From positions 2,418,001-2,482,000 of the forward strand of contig NZ_CP180537.1 in the NCBI RefSeq assembly GCF_047777955.1: a stretch of 64,000 nucleotides of DNA. The letters are read 5' to 3'. Positions 20,051 to 29,267 of this stretch are shown piece after piece. Position 1 is the stretch's first letter; every line of letters starts with the position of its first letter. Source of the DNA: Didemnitutus sp047777955 (GTDB lineage Bacteria; Verrucomicrobiota; Verrucomicrobiia; Opitutales; Opitutaceae). The notes beneath the pieces are model-generated. The model saw only the letters and a list, made by a program, of their open reading frames with translations. It did no database searches and was not told the DNA's origin. A program made the translations under genes and the position numbers.

Positions 20051-20086
20051 GGCGTGATGATTTGCCGCGGAGCGCGGCGGGCAAGC

Positions 20087-20116
20087 AAAAGGGCGGCCCA
20101 CTTCGTGGCCGCCCTT
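20087..20116 (-). terminator. Terminator after the DUF1329 gene
   Basis: A stem of AAGGGCGGCC with GGCCGCCCTT (10 bp, 8-base loop) is followed on the minus strand by TTTTGC. It lies between the DUF1329 stop (20133) and the YCF48-like start (20050), so the two gene pairs may be separate or attenuated transcripts. Confidence 0.75.
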
Positions 20117-20132
20117 GCGCAATTCTTGGCGG

Positions 20133-21503
20133 TTAGCGGACGCCTTCCATGCGGAGGCGCGCGGGCGTGTAGTCGGCCGGCGTGCGCTTCAGCGTGAAGT
20201 CATACATCTTGTTCTGGTTGTCCAAGCCGATCGCGAGGTAGCGGCCCGCGATCAGGTCGGTGTGGACCTCGAGCGTGCTCCAGAAGGTGAGCGCATCGTA
20301 GTAGTTGATGCAGTGCGCCTCGGAGACGCGCCAGAGCTGGCCGCGGCTGTCGTATTGGTCGACGGCGAGGATCTGCCAGCTGTCCTCGTCGATGTAGAAC
20401 GTGCGGCGGGCGTAGACGTGGCCGATGCCGGGCTTGAGCGTGGCGTCGACGACCCAGACGCGGTGCAGCTCGTAGCGGGTGAGGTCCTGGTTGATGTGCA
20501 GCGGCTTCAGGATGTCGTCGTATTTGAGCGTGTCGCTGTGGAGCTTGTAGGAGTTGTAGGGGACATACATTTCCTTTTTGCCCACGAGCTTCCACTCGTA
20601 GCGGTCGGGCGCGCCGTTGAACATGTCGAACTGGTCGGAGGTGCGCATGTTGTCGGCGGCGGTGCCGGGATTGTCGTATTCGATCGAGGGGGCGAGGCGG
20701 ACGCGGCGCTGACCGGCGTTGTAGAGCCAGGCGCGGCGCTTTTCCTTCACCTGGTCCATCGTCTCGTGGACGAGCAAAATGGAGCCGGCGAGACGGGCCG
20801 GGGCGGTGACGGCCTGCTTGAAGTAGATCAGCACGTTGTCGGACTGGATCTGCTTCGCGAGGTCGGCCTCGGAGATGTCGTCGCGAACGTAGTTGAACAG
20901 GAACTCGTCGTCGAAATCGACGAGGGTGTAGCTGCCGTTGCGCTGCGGGGCGGCCTGGCTGATGGTGCGCGAGGCGGCGATGCCGCGGTAGCGCGTGAGG
21001 TGGTTCCAGATGACCTCGAGGCCGTTTTGCGGGATGGGGAACGGAATGCCGACGACGCAGCCGGTGATGCCGTTGCCGCCCTCGGTGAGGCTGGCGGTGG
21101 TGGCGTAGCGCTTGGTGGCGTCGTAGATCCGCTGCGGGTTCGAGGCCGTGCGGTGGGAGGCGTAGACCGGGAGCTTGTAGTCCGGGTAGGCCTTCAGCAG
21201 GGCGAGGTGGCCGGCGGTGAGCTTGGCGGCGTATTGCTCGGCGTTCGCGGCGGTGATGGTGAAGAGCGGCTGCTCGCCCGCGAACGGATCGGGGTGATGC
21301 ATGCCGGGCTTGTAGCCGGCCGGCGGGGTGGTGATGCCGCCGTCCCAGGCGGGGATGGTGCCGTCGGCGTTGGCGGCCTTCTCGCCGCCGAGCGGGGTGA
21401 GGTCGGCGCCGAGGCGGGCGGCCTGTTCGGGCGAGACGGCGGCGTGGGCCGCGACCGCGCTCAGGCAGCAGAGGACGGAGAAGAGGGTAGACTTGGTCTT
21501 CAT
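20133..21503 (-). CDS. DUF1329 periplasmic protein (LolA-like fold)
   Basis: 456 residues with signal peptide MKTKSTLFSVLCCLSAVAAHA and the DUF1329 blocks LGADLTPLGGEKAANADGTI, GCVVGIPFPIPQNGLEVIWN and RRTFYIDEDSWQILAVDQYD. The family is predicted to share the lipoprotein-carrier (LolA/LolB) fold and almost always sits next to DUF1302, as here (19 bp upstream). A role in carrying lipophilic cargo between inner and outer membrane is inferred from the fold and the neighbours. Confidence 0.88.
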   Translation of the reverse strand: MKTKSTLFSVLCCLSAVAAHAAVSPEQAARLGADLTPLGGEKAANADGTIPAWDGGITTPPAGYKPGMHHPDPFAGEQPLFTITAANAEQYAAKLTAGHLALLKAYPDYKLPVYASHRTASNPQRIYDATKRYATTASLTEGGNGITGCVVGIPFPIPQNGLEVIWNHLTRYRGIAASRTISQAAPQRNGSYTLVDFDDEFLFNYVRDDISEADLAKQIQSDNVLIYFKQAVTAPARLAGSILLVHETMDQVKEKRRAWLYNAGQRRVRLAPSIEYDNPGTAADNMRTSDQFDMFNGAPDRYEWKLVGKKEMYVPYNSYKLHSDTLKYDDILKPLHINQDLTRYELHRVWVVDATLKPGIGHVYARRTFYIDEDSWQILAVDQYDSRGQLWRVSEAHCINYYDALTFWSTLEVHTDLIAGRYLAIGLDNQNKMYDFTLKRTPADYTPARLRMEGVR

Positions 21504-21522
21504 GGTTACTGGGGGCGCGGGG

Positions 21523-23520
21523 TTAGAACGAATACTTCAGCGTGGCGGAAACGTAGTCGCGGTCGCCGAGGAGATTGTAGCGGCCCGCGCCGAAGAAGTT
21601 CACGTAGCGCAGCTCGAGCGCCCAGGCGTTCTGGAAGCTGAAGTCGGCACCGACGGTGACCGTCTTGCGGCCCTCGCGGAAGTTGCCCATCGGGAGCGGC
21701 GTGTTGCCGCTGACGTCGTGCGAGAAGAGCACGAGCGGGGAGACGTTCACGCCGGCGAAGGCGTTGTTGTAGTCGAGGCGGCCGACGAGCTGGTAGCCCC
21801 AGGAGAACTTCGTGGCGAACGCGCTGGCGGGCTCGTAGAGCGGCTCGACGCCCGAGGCGTTGCTGCCGGAGGCGTTCATGTAGTTGATGTCGCCGCCGAC
21901 GAAGGTGCCGGGACCGTCGTAGCGGAGCGTGCCGGGGTTGGGGATGTCGGCGTGGACGTAGCCGACCTCGGCGATCATCGTGGTCTGGTCGGCGCCGAAG
22001 ATGCCGCGCGCGACCTTCGTGGCGGTCATCTGGCCGGTCCAGACCTTGTGGCGCCGGTAACCGGGGATGTAGGTGTTGAGCGCGTAGCTGCCGAGCTGGT
22101 TGTAGGAGAAGCGCGAGCTGAGCGGCGAGAGCGCGGCGAAGAGCAGCTCCACGTCGTCGACCTGGAACGGCTGGTTGTTGCGGTAGCTGAGCTCGCCCTG
22201 GAGGGCGACGCCGGCGAGGTTGGTGTTGAAGCTCGCGCCGAAGAGGTGGATGTCCTCGGGGAACTCGATCAGGTAGTTGCCGGTGGCGGCGGACTTGAGG
22301 AGCTCGCGCTGGGCGAGCTGGCCGGTGACGGAGGCGACGGTGGCGTAGAACGGCTGGAGCGTGGCGGGCAGGGCGCTGGCGGGCACGCCGGTGAGCGTGG
22401 CGCCGATGAGCGTGCTGAGCGAACTGGCGACGTTGGTCGGGCCCACCGCCGTGACGAGGCCGGTCATGAACGCCGTGTTGGCCTGGAGCAGGGCGGCGGA
22501 GTCCGAGGCCGCGAGCGCGCCGTTGACCGGCACCGTCGGCGTGCGGGCCGAGATCACCGGGAGGCGGCTGTGGTAGTTCATGTAGTAGACCGCGAACTCG
22601 GTGTTGTTGAGGTTCTCGGCGAGGTAGCGGAACGCGAGGCCCCACTGGCCGGAGGCGCCGGGCTCGTTGTCGGTGCCGCGCATGATCGCGCCGAGCGAGG
22701 AGCCGTCGTTGATGGCGCCGAAGCCGAGGTAGACCTTGGTGCCGCCCCGGGCGACGAAGTCATTGGTCGAGAAATACGTGCCCGGCGGATCGACGCGCGT
22801 GCGCTCCCAGTCGAGGAGGTAGAAGGCCTCGGCCGTGAGCTTGTCGGTGAGGCCGAGCGAGGCGGACACCATGTTGAGCGGACGGAGGGCTTCCTTCAGC
22901 TCGGAGCCCGGCGTGCGGAGCTTGGCGACGTCGATCGGGTTGACCGAGTTGATGCCGTTCGGGATGAACGTGCTCTCGCCCCAGCTCAGCACCTGTTTGC
23001 CGATCGCGAGACGCGCGGGCATCGTGCCGAGGGTGGGCTTGAAGTAGACGTAGGCATCGAGGAGCTCGCCGCCCTCGCCGACGATGCGCTGCGCCTCGTT
23101 GGAGAGCGCGGCCTTCTTGCGCTGGCCGTTGGTGTTGACGAAGTCGGTGAAGTAGAAGCCGCGGACGAACAGGCCGCTGTTCTTGTAGTTCAGCTCGAGA
23201 TCGTGGCTGGCCTTGAGCAGCGCGGAAACGAGGGAGCTGCCGTAGTTCAGGTCGCCGTCGTCGGCGTTCACCGAGCGCTGTTTGCCGGCGACGCCGTTGT
23301 AGGTGTTGCTGATGCCGTAGAGGTCGGGGCTGGGCGGGTTGAGGCGGTAGAGCCCGCCGACGGACAGCGTGGTATCGAAGTGCCCCTTGACCTCGCCGAA
23401 ATCCAGCACGATGGCCCGCGAGAGGGGCGCAACGCACAGGGCGGCGGTCAGGGCGGCAATCGTCTGCACGCGCAGACGACGATGCATAGGTTTGCTTGGG
23501 TTCATTGCGATGGGAGTCAC
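21523..23520 (-). CDS. DUF1302 outer-membrane beta-barrel protein
   Basis: 665 residues from GTG 23520; in-frame ATGs at 23505 and 23487 are alternatives, the latter just before the hydrophobic signal VQTIAALTAALCVAPLSRA. The mature part starts IVLDFGEVKGHFDTTLSVGG and shows the alternating strands and terminal YVSATLKYSF (C-terminal Phe) typical of outer-membrane porins. First gene of the leftward DUF1302-DUF1329 set, with the YCF48-like lipoprotein and MMPL transporter downstream. Its pore or cargo is unknown. Confidence 0.87.
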   Translation of the reverse strand: MTPIAMNPSKPMHRRLRVQTIAALTAALCVAPLSRAIVLDFGEVKGHFDTTLSVGGLYRLNPPSPDLYGISNTYNGVAGKQRSVNADDGDLNYGSSLVSALLKASHDLELNYKNSGLFVRGFYFTDFVNTNGQRKKAALSNEAQRIVGEGGELLDAYVYFKPTLGTMPARLAIGKQVLSWGESTFIPNGINSVNPIDVAKLRTPGSELKEALRPLNMVSASLGLTDKLTAEAFYLLDWERTRVDPPGTYFSTNDFVARGGTKVYLGFGAINDGSSLGAIMRGTDNEPGASGQWGLAFRYLAENLNNTEFAVYYMNYHSRLPVISARTPTVPVNGALAASDSAALLQANTAFMTGLVTAVGPTNVASSLSTLIGATLTGVPASALPATLQPFYATVASVTGQLAQRELLKSAATGNYLIEFPEDIHLFGASFNTNLAGVALQGELSYRNNQPFQVDDVELLFAALSPLSSRFSYNQLGSYALNTYIPGYRRHKVWTGQMTATKVARGIFGADQTTMIAEVGYVHADIPNPGTLRYDGPGTFVGGDINYMNASGSNASGVEPLYEPASAFATKFSWGYQLVGRLDYNNAFAGVNVSPLVLFSHDVSGNTPLPMGNFREGRKTVTVGADFSFQNAWALELRYVNFFGAGRYNLLGDRDYVSATLKYSF

Positions 23521-23712
23521 CGCCGCCCTTACACTGGGCGGCTGGAGGGACGGTTTCTTGGGGGAGTGCAGCGCAAGCGAACGGCTTGCTTGGGTTGCGG
23601 CGGATGAAGCGGCGTTTCGTTTATGACTTCAAGACTTAATCCACGGAGGGGCAGGAGTTTGGTTTCGCCATTAGCGTTTTGACCTCGACCGCGAAACGGC
23701 AACGGTGGGCGC

Positions 23713-26574
23713 ATGGACGCCGCTGCGCACATCCACATCAAGGGAGCCCGGGAGCACAACCTCCGGAATCTCGAGGTGCGCATCCCCCGGGGAAAGCTGG
23801 TGGTCATCACCGGGCCCAGCGGCTCCGGCAAGAGCTCGCTGGCGTTCGACACGCTCTACGCCGAGGGCTACCGGAAATACATGGAGAGCCTGTCGGCGCA
23901 GGCGCGGCAGATCCTCGAGCAGCTGAAGAAGCCCGACGTCGATTTCATCCACGGTCTTTCGCCGGTCCTCGCGATCGAGCAGCGCACCGGCACCGGCTCG
24001 CCGCGCAGCACGGTCGCGACCGTGACCGAAGTGGCGGACTACGCGCGCCTGCTCTGGTCGCTCTGCGGCGAGCAGCGCTGCCCGAAGGACGGCGGTCGCG
24101 TCGTGAAGCGCTCGCTCGACGACTGCATCGACCAGCTTTTCCGCGATGCGCCCGCCGAACGCGCGCTCATCCTCGCGCCGTTCATGAAGGCGAAGCCGTC
24201 CGTCCTGCGCGACGAGCTGCCCCGCCTGCGCCAGCGCGGCTTCCAGCGCGTGCGCATCGCCGGCGAGGTGAAGTCGCTCGAGGAAACGCGGCTGATCCCG
24301 ACCGGCACGACCGAGATCGCGGTCGAGCTCGTGCTGGATCGCGTCGTGCTCAACGCCGACCAGCGCAGCCGTGTCGCCGATTCGCTCGAGCTCGCCTTCC
24401 GCGAGGGCCAGAGCCGCGCGCTCGTGCTCGTGCAGCGGACGGCCGAGGCGCCGTGGCGCGAGATCCCGCTGAGCCAGAACCTGGCCTGCGAAGTTTGCGG
24501 CGATGTCTTCGAGCCGCTGACGCCGCGGCACTTTTCCTTCAACCACAAGGAGGGCGCCTGCCCCGACTGCAGCGGCCTCGGCCGGCAGCTGACGTTCAGC
24601 GACGAGCTGATCATTCCCGATCCCGAAAAATCCGTCCGCGAGGGCGCGATCAAGCCGTGGCGCATCGGCGGAAAAAATCTCATCATCAAGCACAACGCCC
24701 TGCTCAAGCAGCTGGCCGAGCAGCTGCCGTTCGACCCGGACGTGCCGTGGAAGCAGCTTCCGGAGGAGACGCGCGCGCTGATCCTGCACGGGGCGGGGGA
24801 GCGCCTGTTCAGCTTCAAGCTCCGCCGCATGCGCGAGCCGAAGGCCATGCCGTTCCCGGGCGTCGTGGCCGACCTGATGGAAAGCTTCCGCGAGACCGAC
24901 AGCGACGGCTTCCGCGCGCGCCTAACGACGTTCATGGTCAGCGGCGAGTGCCCGTTGTGCCGCGGCTCGCGGCTCAACCCCCGCAGCGCCGCCGTCCGCC
25001 TGACCGGCGTGGCCTATCCGGAGTTCAGCGCGATGGACATCACGCACGCGCTGGCCTTCCTCCGCGAGGTGCCAGGCAAGCTCGGCTCGATCGAGGCCGT
25101 GGCCGAGGTGGTCGAAGGCGTGGAGCAGCGGCTGCATTTTCTCCGCGAGACCGGCCTCGGCTACCTCACGCTCGACCGCGAATACAGCACGCTCTCGGGC
25201 GGCGAGTCGCAGCGCGTGCGACTGGCGACGCAGCTCGGCATGGGCCTCGTCGGCGTCATCTACGTGCTCGACGAGCCGAGCATCGGGCTGCACGCCCGCG
25301 ACAACCAGAAGCTCCTCGCGACGCTCCGCGACCTGCGCGACCGCGGCAACACCGTCGTGGTCGTCGAGCACGACGAGGACACGATGCGCATCGCCGACCA
25401 ACTCATCGAACTTGGCCCCGGCGCCGGGCGCGAGGGCGGCGAGATTCTTTTCCAAGGCACGCCGGCCGACTGCGCGCAGTTGCCCGCCTCCGCCTCGCGC
25501 ACGGGCCCGTATCTCGCGCGAAAGATGGGCGTGATGAAGGACGCCAAGACGCTCGCGCCGGACGGCCGCTGGCTGACCGTGCGCGGCGCCAGCGAGCACA
25601 ACCTCCAGCAGGTCGACGCCGCCTTTCCGGTCGGCTTGCTCACGTGCGTCACCGGCGTTTCCGGCTCGGGCAAGAGCTCGCTCGTGAACGACATCCTCGC
25701 CACCGCCACGGCGCGCAAGCTGAACGGCGCGAAGACCCTGCCGGGAAAGCACAAGGGTCTCACCGGCCTCGAGCACTTCGAGAAGACCGTGCAGGTCGAC
25801 CAGGAGCCGATCGGCCGCAGCCCGCGCTCGAATCCCGCGAGCTACGTCGGCCTGCTCGACCTCCTGCGCGATCTCTTCGCCCAGCTGCCGCTGGCCAAGG
25901 TGCGCGGCTACAAGGCCAGCCGCTTCTCGTTCAACGTCCGCGGCGGCCGCTGCGAACGCTGTCAGGGCGACGGCCAGATCCGCCTCGACATGCAGTTCAT
26001 GGCCGACGCCTTCGCGCCGTGCCCGAGCTGCGACGGTCGCCGCTTCAACCGCGAGACGCTCGAGGTGCGCTACCACGGCAAGAACATCGCCGACGTGCTC
26101 GACCTCACCGTGCGCGAGGCGATGGAGCTGTTCCGCGCCATCCCCCGCATCACCGAAAAGCTCGCGACGCTCGACGCCGTCGGCCTCGGCTACCTCTCGC
26201 TCGGCCAGTCCGCCACGACACTCAGCGGCGGCGAGGCCCAGCGCCTCAAGCTCTCCCTCGAACTCAGCAAGCGCGAGCAGGGCCGCACGCTCTACATCCT
26301 CGACGAGCCCACCACCGGACTGCACTGGACGGACATCCAGCGTCTGATGGACCTGCTCTTCAAGCTGCGCGACGCCGGCAACACCGTCGTCATCATCGAG
26401 CACAATCTCGACGTCATCCACCTCGCCGACTGGCTGATCGACCTCGGCCCCGGCGGCGGCCCGGAGGGGGGCGAGATCGTCTACGCCGGCCCGCGCCCGG
26501 GCATCGAACGGGAGCCGCGGTCGCTCACCGGCGAGGCGTTGCGGCAGTGGCGGGCGGCGGTCCCGGCGAAGTAG
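23713..26574 (+). CDS. uvrA: Excinuclease ABC subunit A (UvrA) or close paralogue
   Basis: Nucleotide-excision-repair damage sensor, 953 residues (family about 940). Two ABC ATPase halves: Walker A GPSGSGKSS at residues 34-42 and GVSGSGKSS in the second half, with signatures LSGGESQRVRLATQLG and LSGGEAQRLKLSLELS. Zinc modules CEVC...CPDC and CERC...CPSC are intact. The insertion-domain region keeps SPRSTVATVTEVADYARLL but is followed by CPKDGG instead of the usual CPxCG. It stands alone on the plus strand. Whether a second uvrA exists in the genome cannot be seen. Confidence 0.92.
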   Translation: MDAAAHIHIKGAREHNLRNLEVRIPRGKLVVITGPSGSGKSSLAFDTLYAEGYRKYMESLSAQARQILEQLKKPDVDFIHGLSPVLAIEQRTGTGSPRSTVATVTEVADYARLLWSLCGEQRCPKDGGRVVKRSLDDCIDQLFRDAPAERALILAPFMKAKPSVLRDELPRLRQRGFQRVRIAGEVKSLEETRLIPTGTTEIAVELVLDRVVLNADQRSRVADSLELAFREGQSRALVLVQRTAEAPWREIPLSQNLACEVCGDVFEPLTPRHFSFNHKEGACPDCSGLGRQLTFSDELIIPDPEKSVREGAIKPWRIGGKNLIIKHNALLKQLAEQLPFDPDVPWKQLPEETRALILHGAGERLFSFKLRRMREPKAMPFPGVVADLMESFRETDSDGFRARLTTFMVSGECPLCRGSRLNPRSAAVRLTGVAYPEFSAMDITHALAFLREVPGKLGSIEAVAEVVEGVEQRLHFLRETGLGYLTLDREYSTLSGGESQRVRLATQLGMGLVGVIYVLDEPSIGLHARDNQKLLATLRDLRDRGNTVVVVEHDEDTMRIADQLIELGPGAGREGGEILFQGTPADCAQLPASASRTGPYLARKMGVMKDAKTLAPDGRWLTVRGASEHNLQQVDAAFPVGLLTCVTGVSGSGKSSLVNDILATATARKLNGAKTLPGKHKGLTGLEHFEKTVQVDQEPIGRSPRSNPASYVGLLDLLRDLFAQLPLAKVRGYKASRFSFNVRGGRCERCQGDGQIRLDMQFMADAFAPCPSCDGRRFNRETLEVRYHGKNIADVLDLTVREAMELFRAIPRITEKLATLDAVGLGYLSLGQSATTLSGGEAQRLKLSLELSKREQGRTLYILDEPTTGLHWTDIQRLMDLLFKLRDAGNTVVIIEHNLDVIHLADWLIDLGPGGGPEGGEIVYAGPRPGIEREPRSLTGEALRQWRAAVPAK

Positions 26575-26688
26575 GCCGGAGCCGCGGGGACGGGGCGGGC
26601 AGGGGAGCGCGCGGAATTTCCGCAACTTTGCGGAGGCCTCCGGGGTGTTGGGAGCATCCGACCCACCAACCTCCCGTTACCTAAACCC

Positions 26689-27258
26689 ATGAAAAACTCC
26701 CTCCGCTCCCTCCTCGCCGCCGCGACCGTGTCGCTGGCGCTCACCGCCACCGCCGCCTTCGCCGCTGACGAAGACGCCGGCTTCGTCGACATCGGCCAGC
26801 TGCTGCCGTCCGCCAAGGGCCAGTTCGTCGAGGTCAATCTCTCGCCCGCGCTGCTCAAGTTCGCGGCGCGCATCGCCAAGCATCAGGACGAGGACGCCGC
26901 CGACATCGTCGGCGACATCCAGCGCATCCGCGTCAACGTCGTCGGCCTCGACGACGCCAATCGCGCCGCCAACGTCGAGAAGATCGAGGCGGTCCGCGCC
27001 AAGCTCGAGAAGGCCGGCTGGCACCGCATGGTCACCGTCCGCGAAGCGAACAAGGGCGATGACGTCGCCATCTTCGCCAAGCTGAAGGGCGAGGACGTCA
27101 TCGAAGGACTCGTGGTCACCGTCATCGACCACAAGGGCGAGGCCGTCTTCGTGAACGTGGTCGGCAGCATCAACGCCGACAAGATCGGCGCGCTGGCCGA
27201 GAAATACGACATCGAGCCGCTGCGCGGCATGAAGCTCAAGGTGAAGGCCAAGGCCTGA
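26689..27258 (+). CDS. DUF4252-type exported protein
   Basis: 189 residues with a signal peptide (MKNSLRSLLAAATVSLALTA...AFA) and a body of the DUF4252 type: VEVNLSPALLKFAARIAK, then RIRVNVVGLDD, KLEKAGWHRMVTVREANKGD and VVTVIDHKGEAVFVNVVGSI. The family has no assigned biochemical role; some members lie next to ECF sigma/anti-sigma genes. Here it precedes by 40 bp a membrane-anchored protein whose C-terminal half follows the same pattern. Confidence 0.72.
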   Translation: MKNSLRSLLAAATVSLALTATAAFAADEDAGFVDIGQLLPSAKGQFVEVNLSPALLKFAARIAKHQDEDAADIVGDIQRIRVNVVGLDDANRAANVEKIEAVRAKLEKAGWHRMVTVREANKGDDVAIFAKLKGEDVIEGLVVTVIDHKGEAVFVNVVGSINADKIGALAEKYDIEPLRGMKLKVKAKA

Positions 27259-27298
27259 TCCCGCACCGCCGCCTCCGCCACTTCCAGCCCGCACCGCC

Positions 27299-27928
27299 AT
27301 GAACCCGACGAATCCGCCCGCTCCTGTCGCCCCGCGCCGCCGCCTCTGGCCCTGGGTGCTCGGTCTCTGCCTCGCGCCCTTTGTCATCCTGGCGGTTGCG
27401 GTCGCGAGCTACGTCACCCTCGACAGCGATGCCGCGGCGCTCCGCCGCCAGGTGATGGCCGCCACCAACGCCGACTGGCACACTAAGGTCCAGTGCAGCG
27501 TCGGCCGCATCACCATTGGCGCCGTGCGCGGCGGACTGCTCTTCGTGCGCAAGCCCGAGGTGGCCGACGCCCGCCTCGCGCTCGCCGCGGTCAAGCACGC
27601 CAGCGTCGGCGTCTACCAGCGCGGGAGCGGCCGCAGCGAGTGGTCGCGCGAACAGCTTTTCGTCGAGACCGACCGGGTGATGAAGCGCCGCGGCTGGACG
27701 CGCCTGGTCGGCGTGTCCGAGCGCAACGGCGCCGAGGCCGTCCTGGTCTACACCTCCGACGATCTCGACGCGGGCGATCCGCTCGACATCTGCGTCGCGG
27801 TGGTCAACGACCGCGAGCTCGTCATCGCCTCGACCACGGTCGATCCGGAGACGCTCGGCGAACTCGTCGAGCGGCACACCCCGGAGCAGGTCAAAAAGCT
27901 CGTCGCGCGCCACCAGCTGACCCTCTGA
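27299..27928 (+). CDS. Single-TM protein with DUF4252-like C-terminal half
   Basis: 209 residues. A proline-rich cytoplasmic head is followed by one membrane helix (LWPWVLGLCLAPFVILAVAV) and an extracytoplasmic domain. Residues about 120-200 (MKRRGWTRLVGVSERNGAEA, then CVAVVNDRELVIASTTVD) line up by eye with the second half of the preceding DUF4252 protein. This suggests an anchored paralogue or partner. The operon is closed by a strong terminator. Function unknown. Confidence 0.65.
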   Translation: MNPTNPPAPVAPRRRLWPWVLGLCLAPFVILAVAVASYVTLDSDAAALRRQVMAATNADWHTKVQCSVGRITIGAVRGGLLFVRKPEVADARLALAAVKHASVGVYQRGSGRSEWSREQLFVETDRVMKRRGWTRLVGVSERNGAEAVLVYTSDDLDAGDPLDICVAVVNDRELVIASTTVDPETLGELVERHTPEQVKKLVARHQLTL

Positions 27929-27963
27929 ACGCCGCCCGCATCCCGCGCGCCCGCCATCCCTCC

Positions 27964-27990
27964 GCCCGCGTCGTCCGACGCGGGCTTTTC
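27964..27990 (+). terminator. Terminator of the DUF4252 pair
   Basis: A perfect 9-bp stem (GCCCGCGTC with GACGCGGGC), 4-base loop, followed by TTTTCTTG. It ends the two-gene unit before dinB. Confidence 0.85.
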
Positions 27991-28044
27991 TTGCCCGTGT
28001 CGACGCGGGGTTGCGCGCGGGCGATTTGCGCCAAGACTGCCGGC

Positions 28045-29217
28045 GTGACCCGTGCCCTGCCGACCATCGTCCACCTCGACGCCGACGCGTTCTTCGTGTC
28101 GTGCGAGCTGGCGTTGCGCCCGGACCTGCGCGGCCAGAAGACCGCCGTCGGCGGCCGCGAGCGCGGCATCATTTCCTCCGCCAGCTACGAGGCGCGCGCG
28201 GCGGGCGTCTACACGCCAATGCCGACCAAGCTCGCGCTGCGCGTCTGCCCGGACCTGATCCTGCTGCCGCACACCTCCGGGCTCTACGGCAAGAAATCGC
28301 GCGAGATGTTCGACCGGTGCGAGGCGCTCACGCCCATCGTGCAGCGCAACTCCATCGACGAAGGCTACCTCGACCTTGCCATGTGCGGGTTCAAGACCGC
28401 CGCCGAGATCGAGGCGCGCGTGCGCGCGCTCCAGCAGCGCATCTGGGACGAGCTGCAGATCCCGACCTCGTTCGGCATCGCCGCCAACAAGCTCGTCGCC
28501 GCCATCGCCAGCAAGGCCCGCAAGCCGCGCGGCTTCACCGTGGTGCCGCCGGGACAGGAGGCGGAGTTCCTCGCCCCGCTGCCGATCGGCGTCCTGCCCG
28601 GCATCGGCCGGAAAACCGAGGAGCGCCTGAAAGCCGCCGGGCTGCAGCTCGTGCGCGACGTGCTGGCGCTGACCGAGCGCCAGCTCGAGGACACGTTCGG
28701 CAATTTCGCCGACGAGGTCCGGCGCATGGCGCGCGGGGAGGACGACCGCGTGGTCCACGTCGATCACGAGGACGCGAAGTCGTATTCGCAGCAGGAGACG
28801 TTCGGCGAGGACATCTGGGATTTCGCCACCATCGAGCGCATCGCCAAGCGCATGATCGACGACCTCATGCCCTCGATCCGCGCCGACGGCAAACGCGCGC
28901 GCACGCTGACGGTGAAGGTGCGCTATCCCGGCATGGAGGACAGCTCCAGCGGGCGCAGCCTCAGCGAGTCGTCGGACCTCGAGGCGCCCTTTTACCCACT
29001 CGTGGCTCCGTTGCTCAAGGCGGCCTGGACGAAGCGCCGGCCCTTGCGGCTCGTGAGCGTGCGCTTCTCCGGCATCGAGGAGCCCGCGGCCCAGCTCGAG
29101 ATGTTCGGCCAGACCGACGAGAAGAAACGCCGGCTCGCGGCGGTGCTCGACAAACTGAACACGGGCAAGAACCCGACCGTGAAGCGCGGGCACCAGCTCG
29201 GCGGCGAGCGCGGCTAA
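28045..29217 (+). CDS. dinB: DNA polymerase IV (Y-family translesion polymerase)
   Basis: 390 residues from GTG 28045 (VTRALPTIVHLDADAFFVSC). The catalytic metal motif is SIDEGYLDL (canonical SIDEAYLDV). The helix-hairpin-helix region is VLPGIGRKTEERLKAAGL, and the little-finger domain includes KRARTLTVKVRYPGMED. The final third lacks an obvious beta-clamp tail, apart from QLEMFG near residue 352, which fits the QLxLF clamp-binding pattern. It copies damaged templates. It sits alone after a terminator, with FmdB-like and inositol-phosphatase genes following. Confidence 0.92.
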   Translation: MTRALPTIVHLDADAFFVSCELALRPDLRGQKTAVGGRERGIISSASYEARAAGVYTPMPTKLALRVCPDLILLPHTSGLYGKKSREMFDRCEALTPIVQRNSIDEGYLDLAMCGFKTAAEIEARVRALQQRIWDELQIPTSFGIAANKLVAAIASKARKPRGFTVVPPGQEAEFLAPLPIGVLPGIGRKTEERLKAAGLQLVRDVLALTERQLEDTFGNFADEVRRMARGEDDRVVHVDHEDAKSYSQQETFGEDIWDFATIERIAKRMIDDLMPSIRADGKRARTLTVKVRYPGMEDSSSGRSLSESSDLEAPFYPLVAPLLKAAWTKRRPLRLVSVRFSGIEEPAAQLEMFGQTDEKKRRLAAVLDKLNTGKNPTVKRGHQLGGERG

Positions 29218-29267
29218 TTTCGGTTTGAAACCGAGCTTCGGCGCGCAATCGGTGGAGCCGTCACGCC

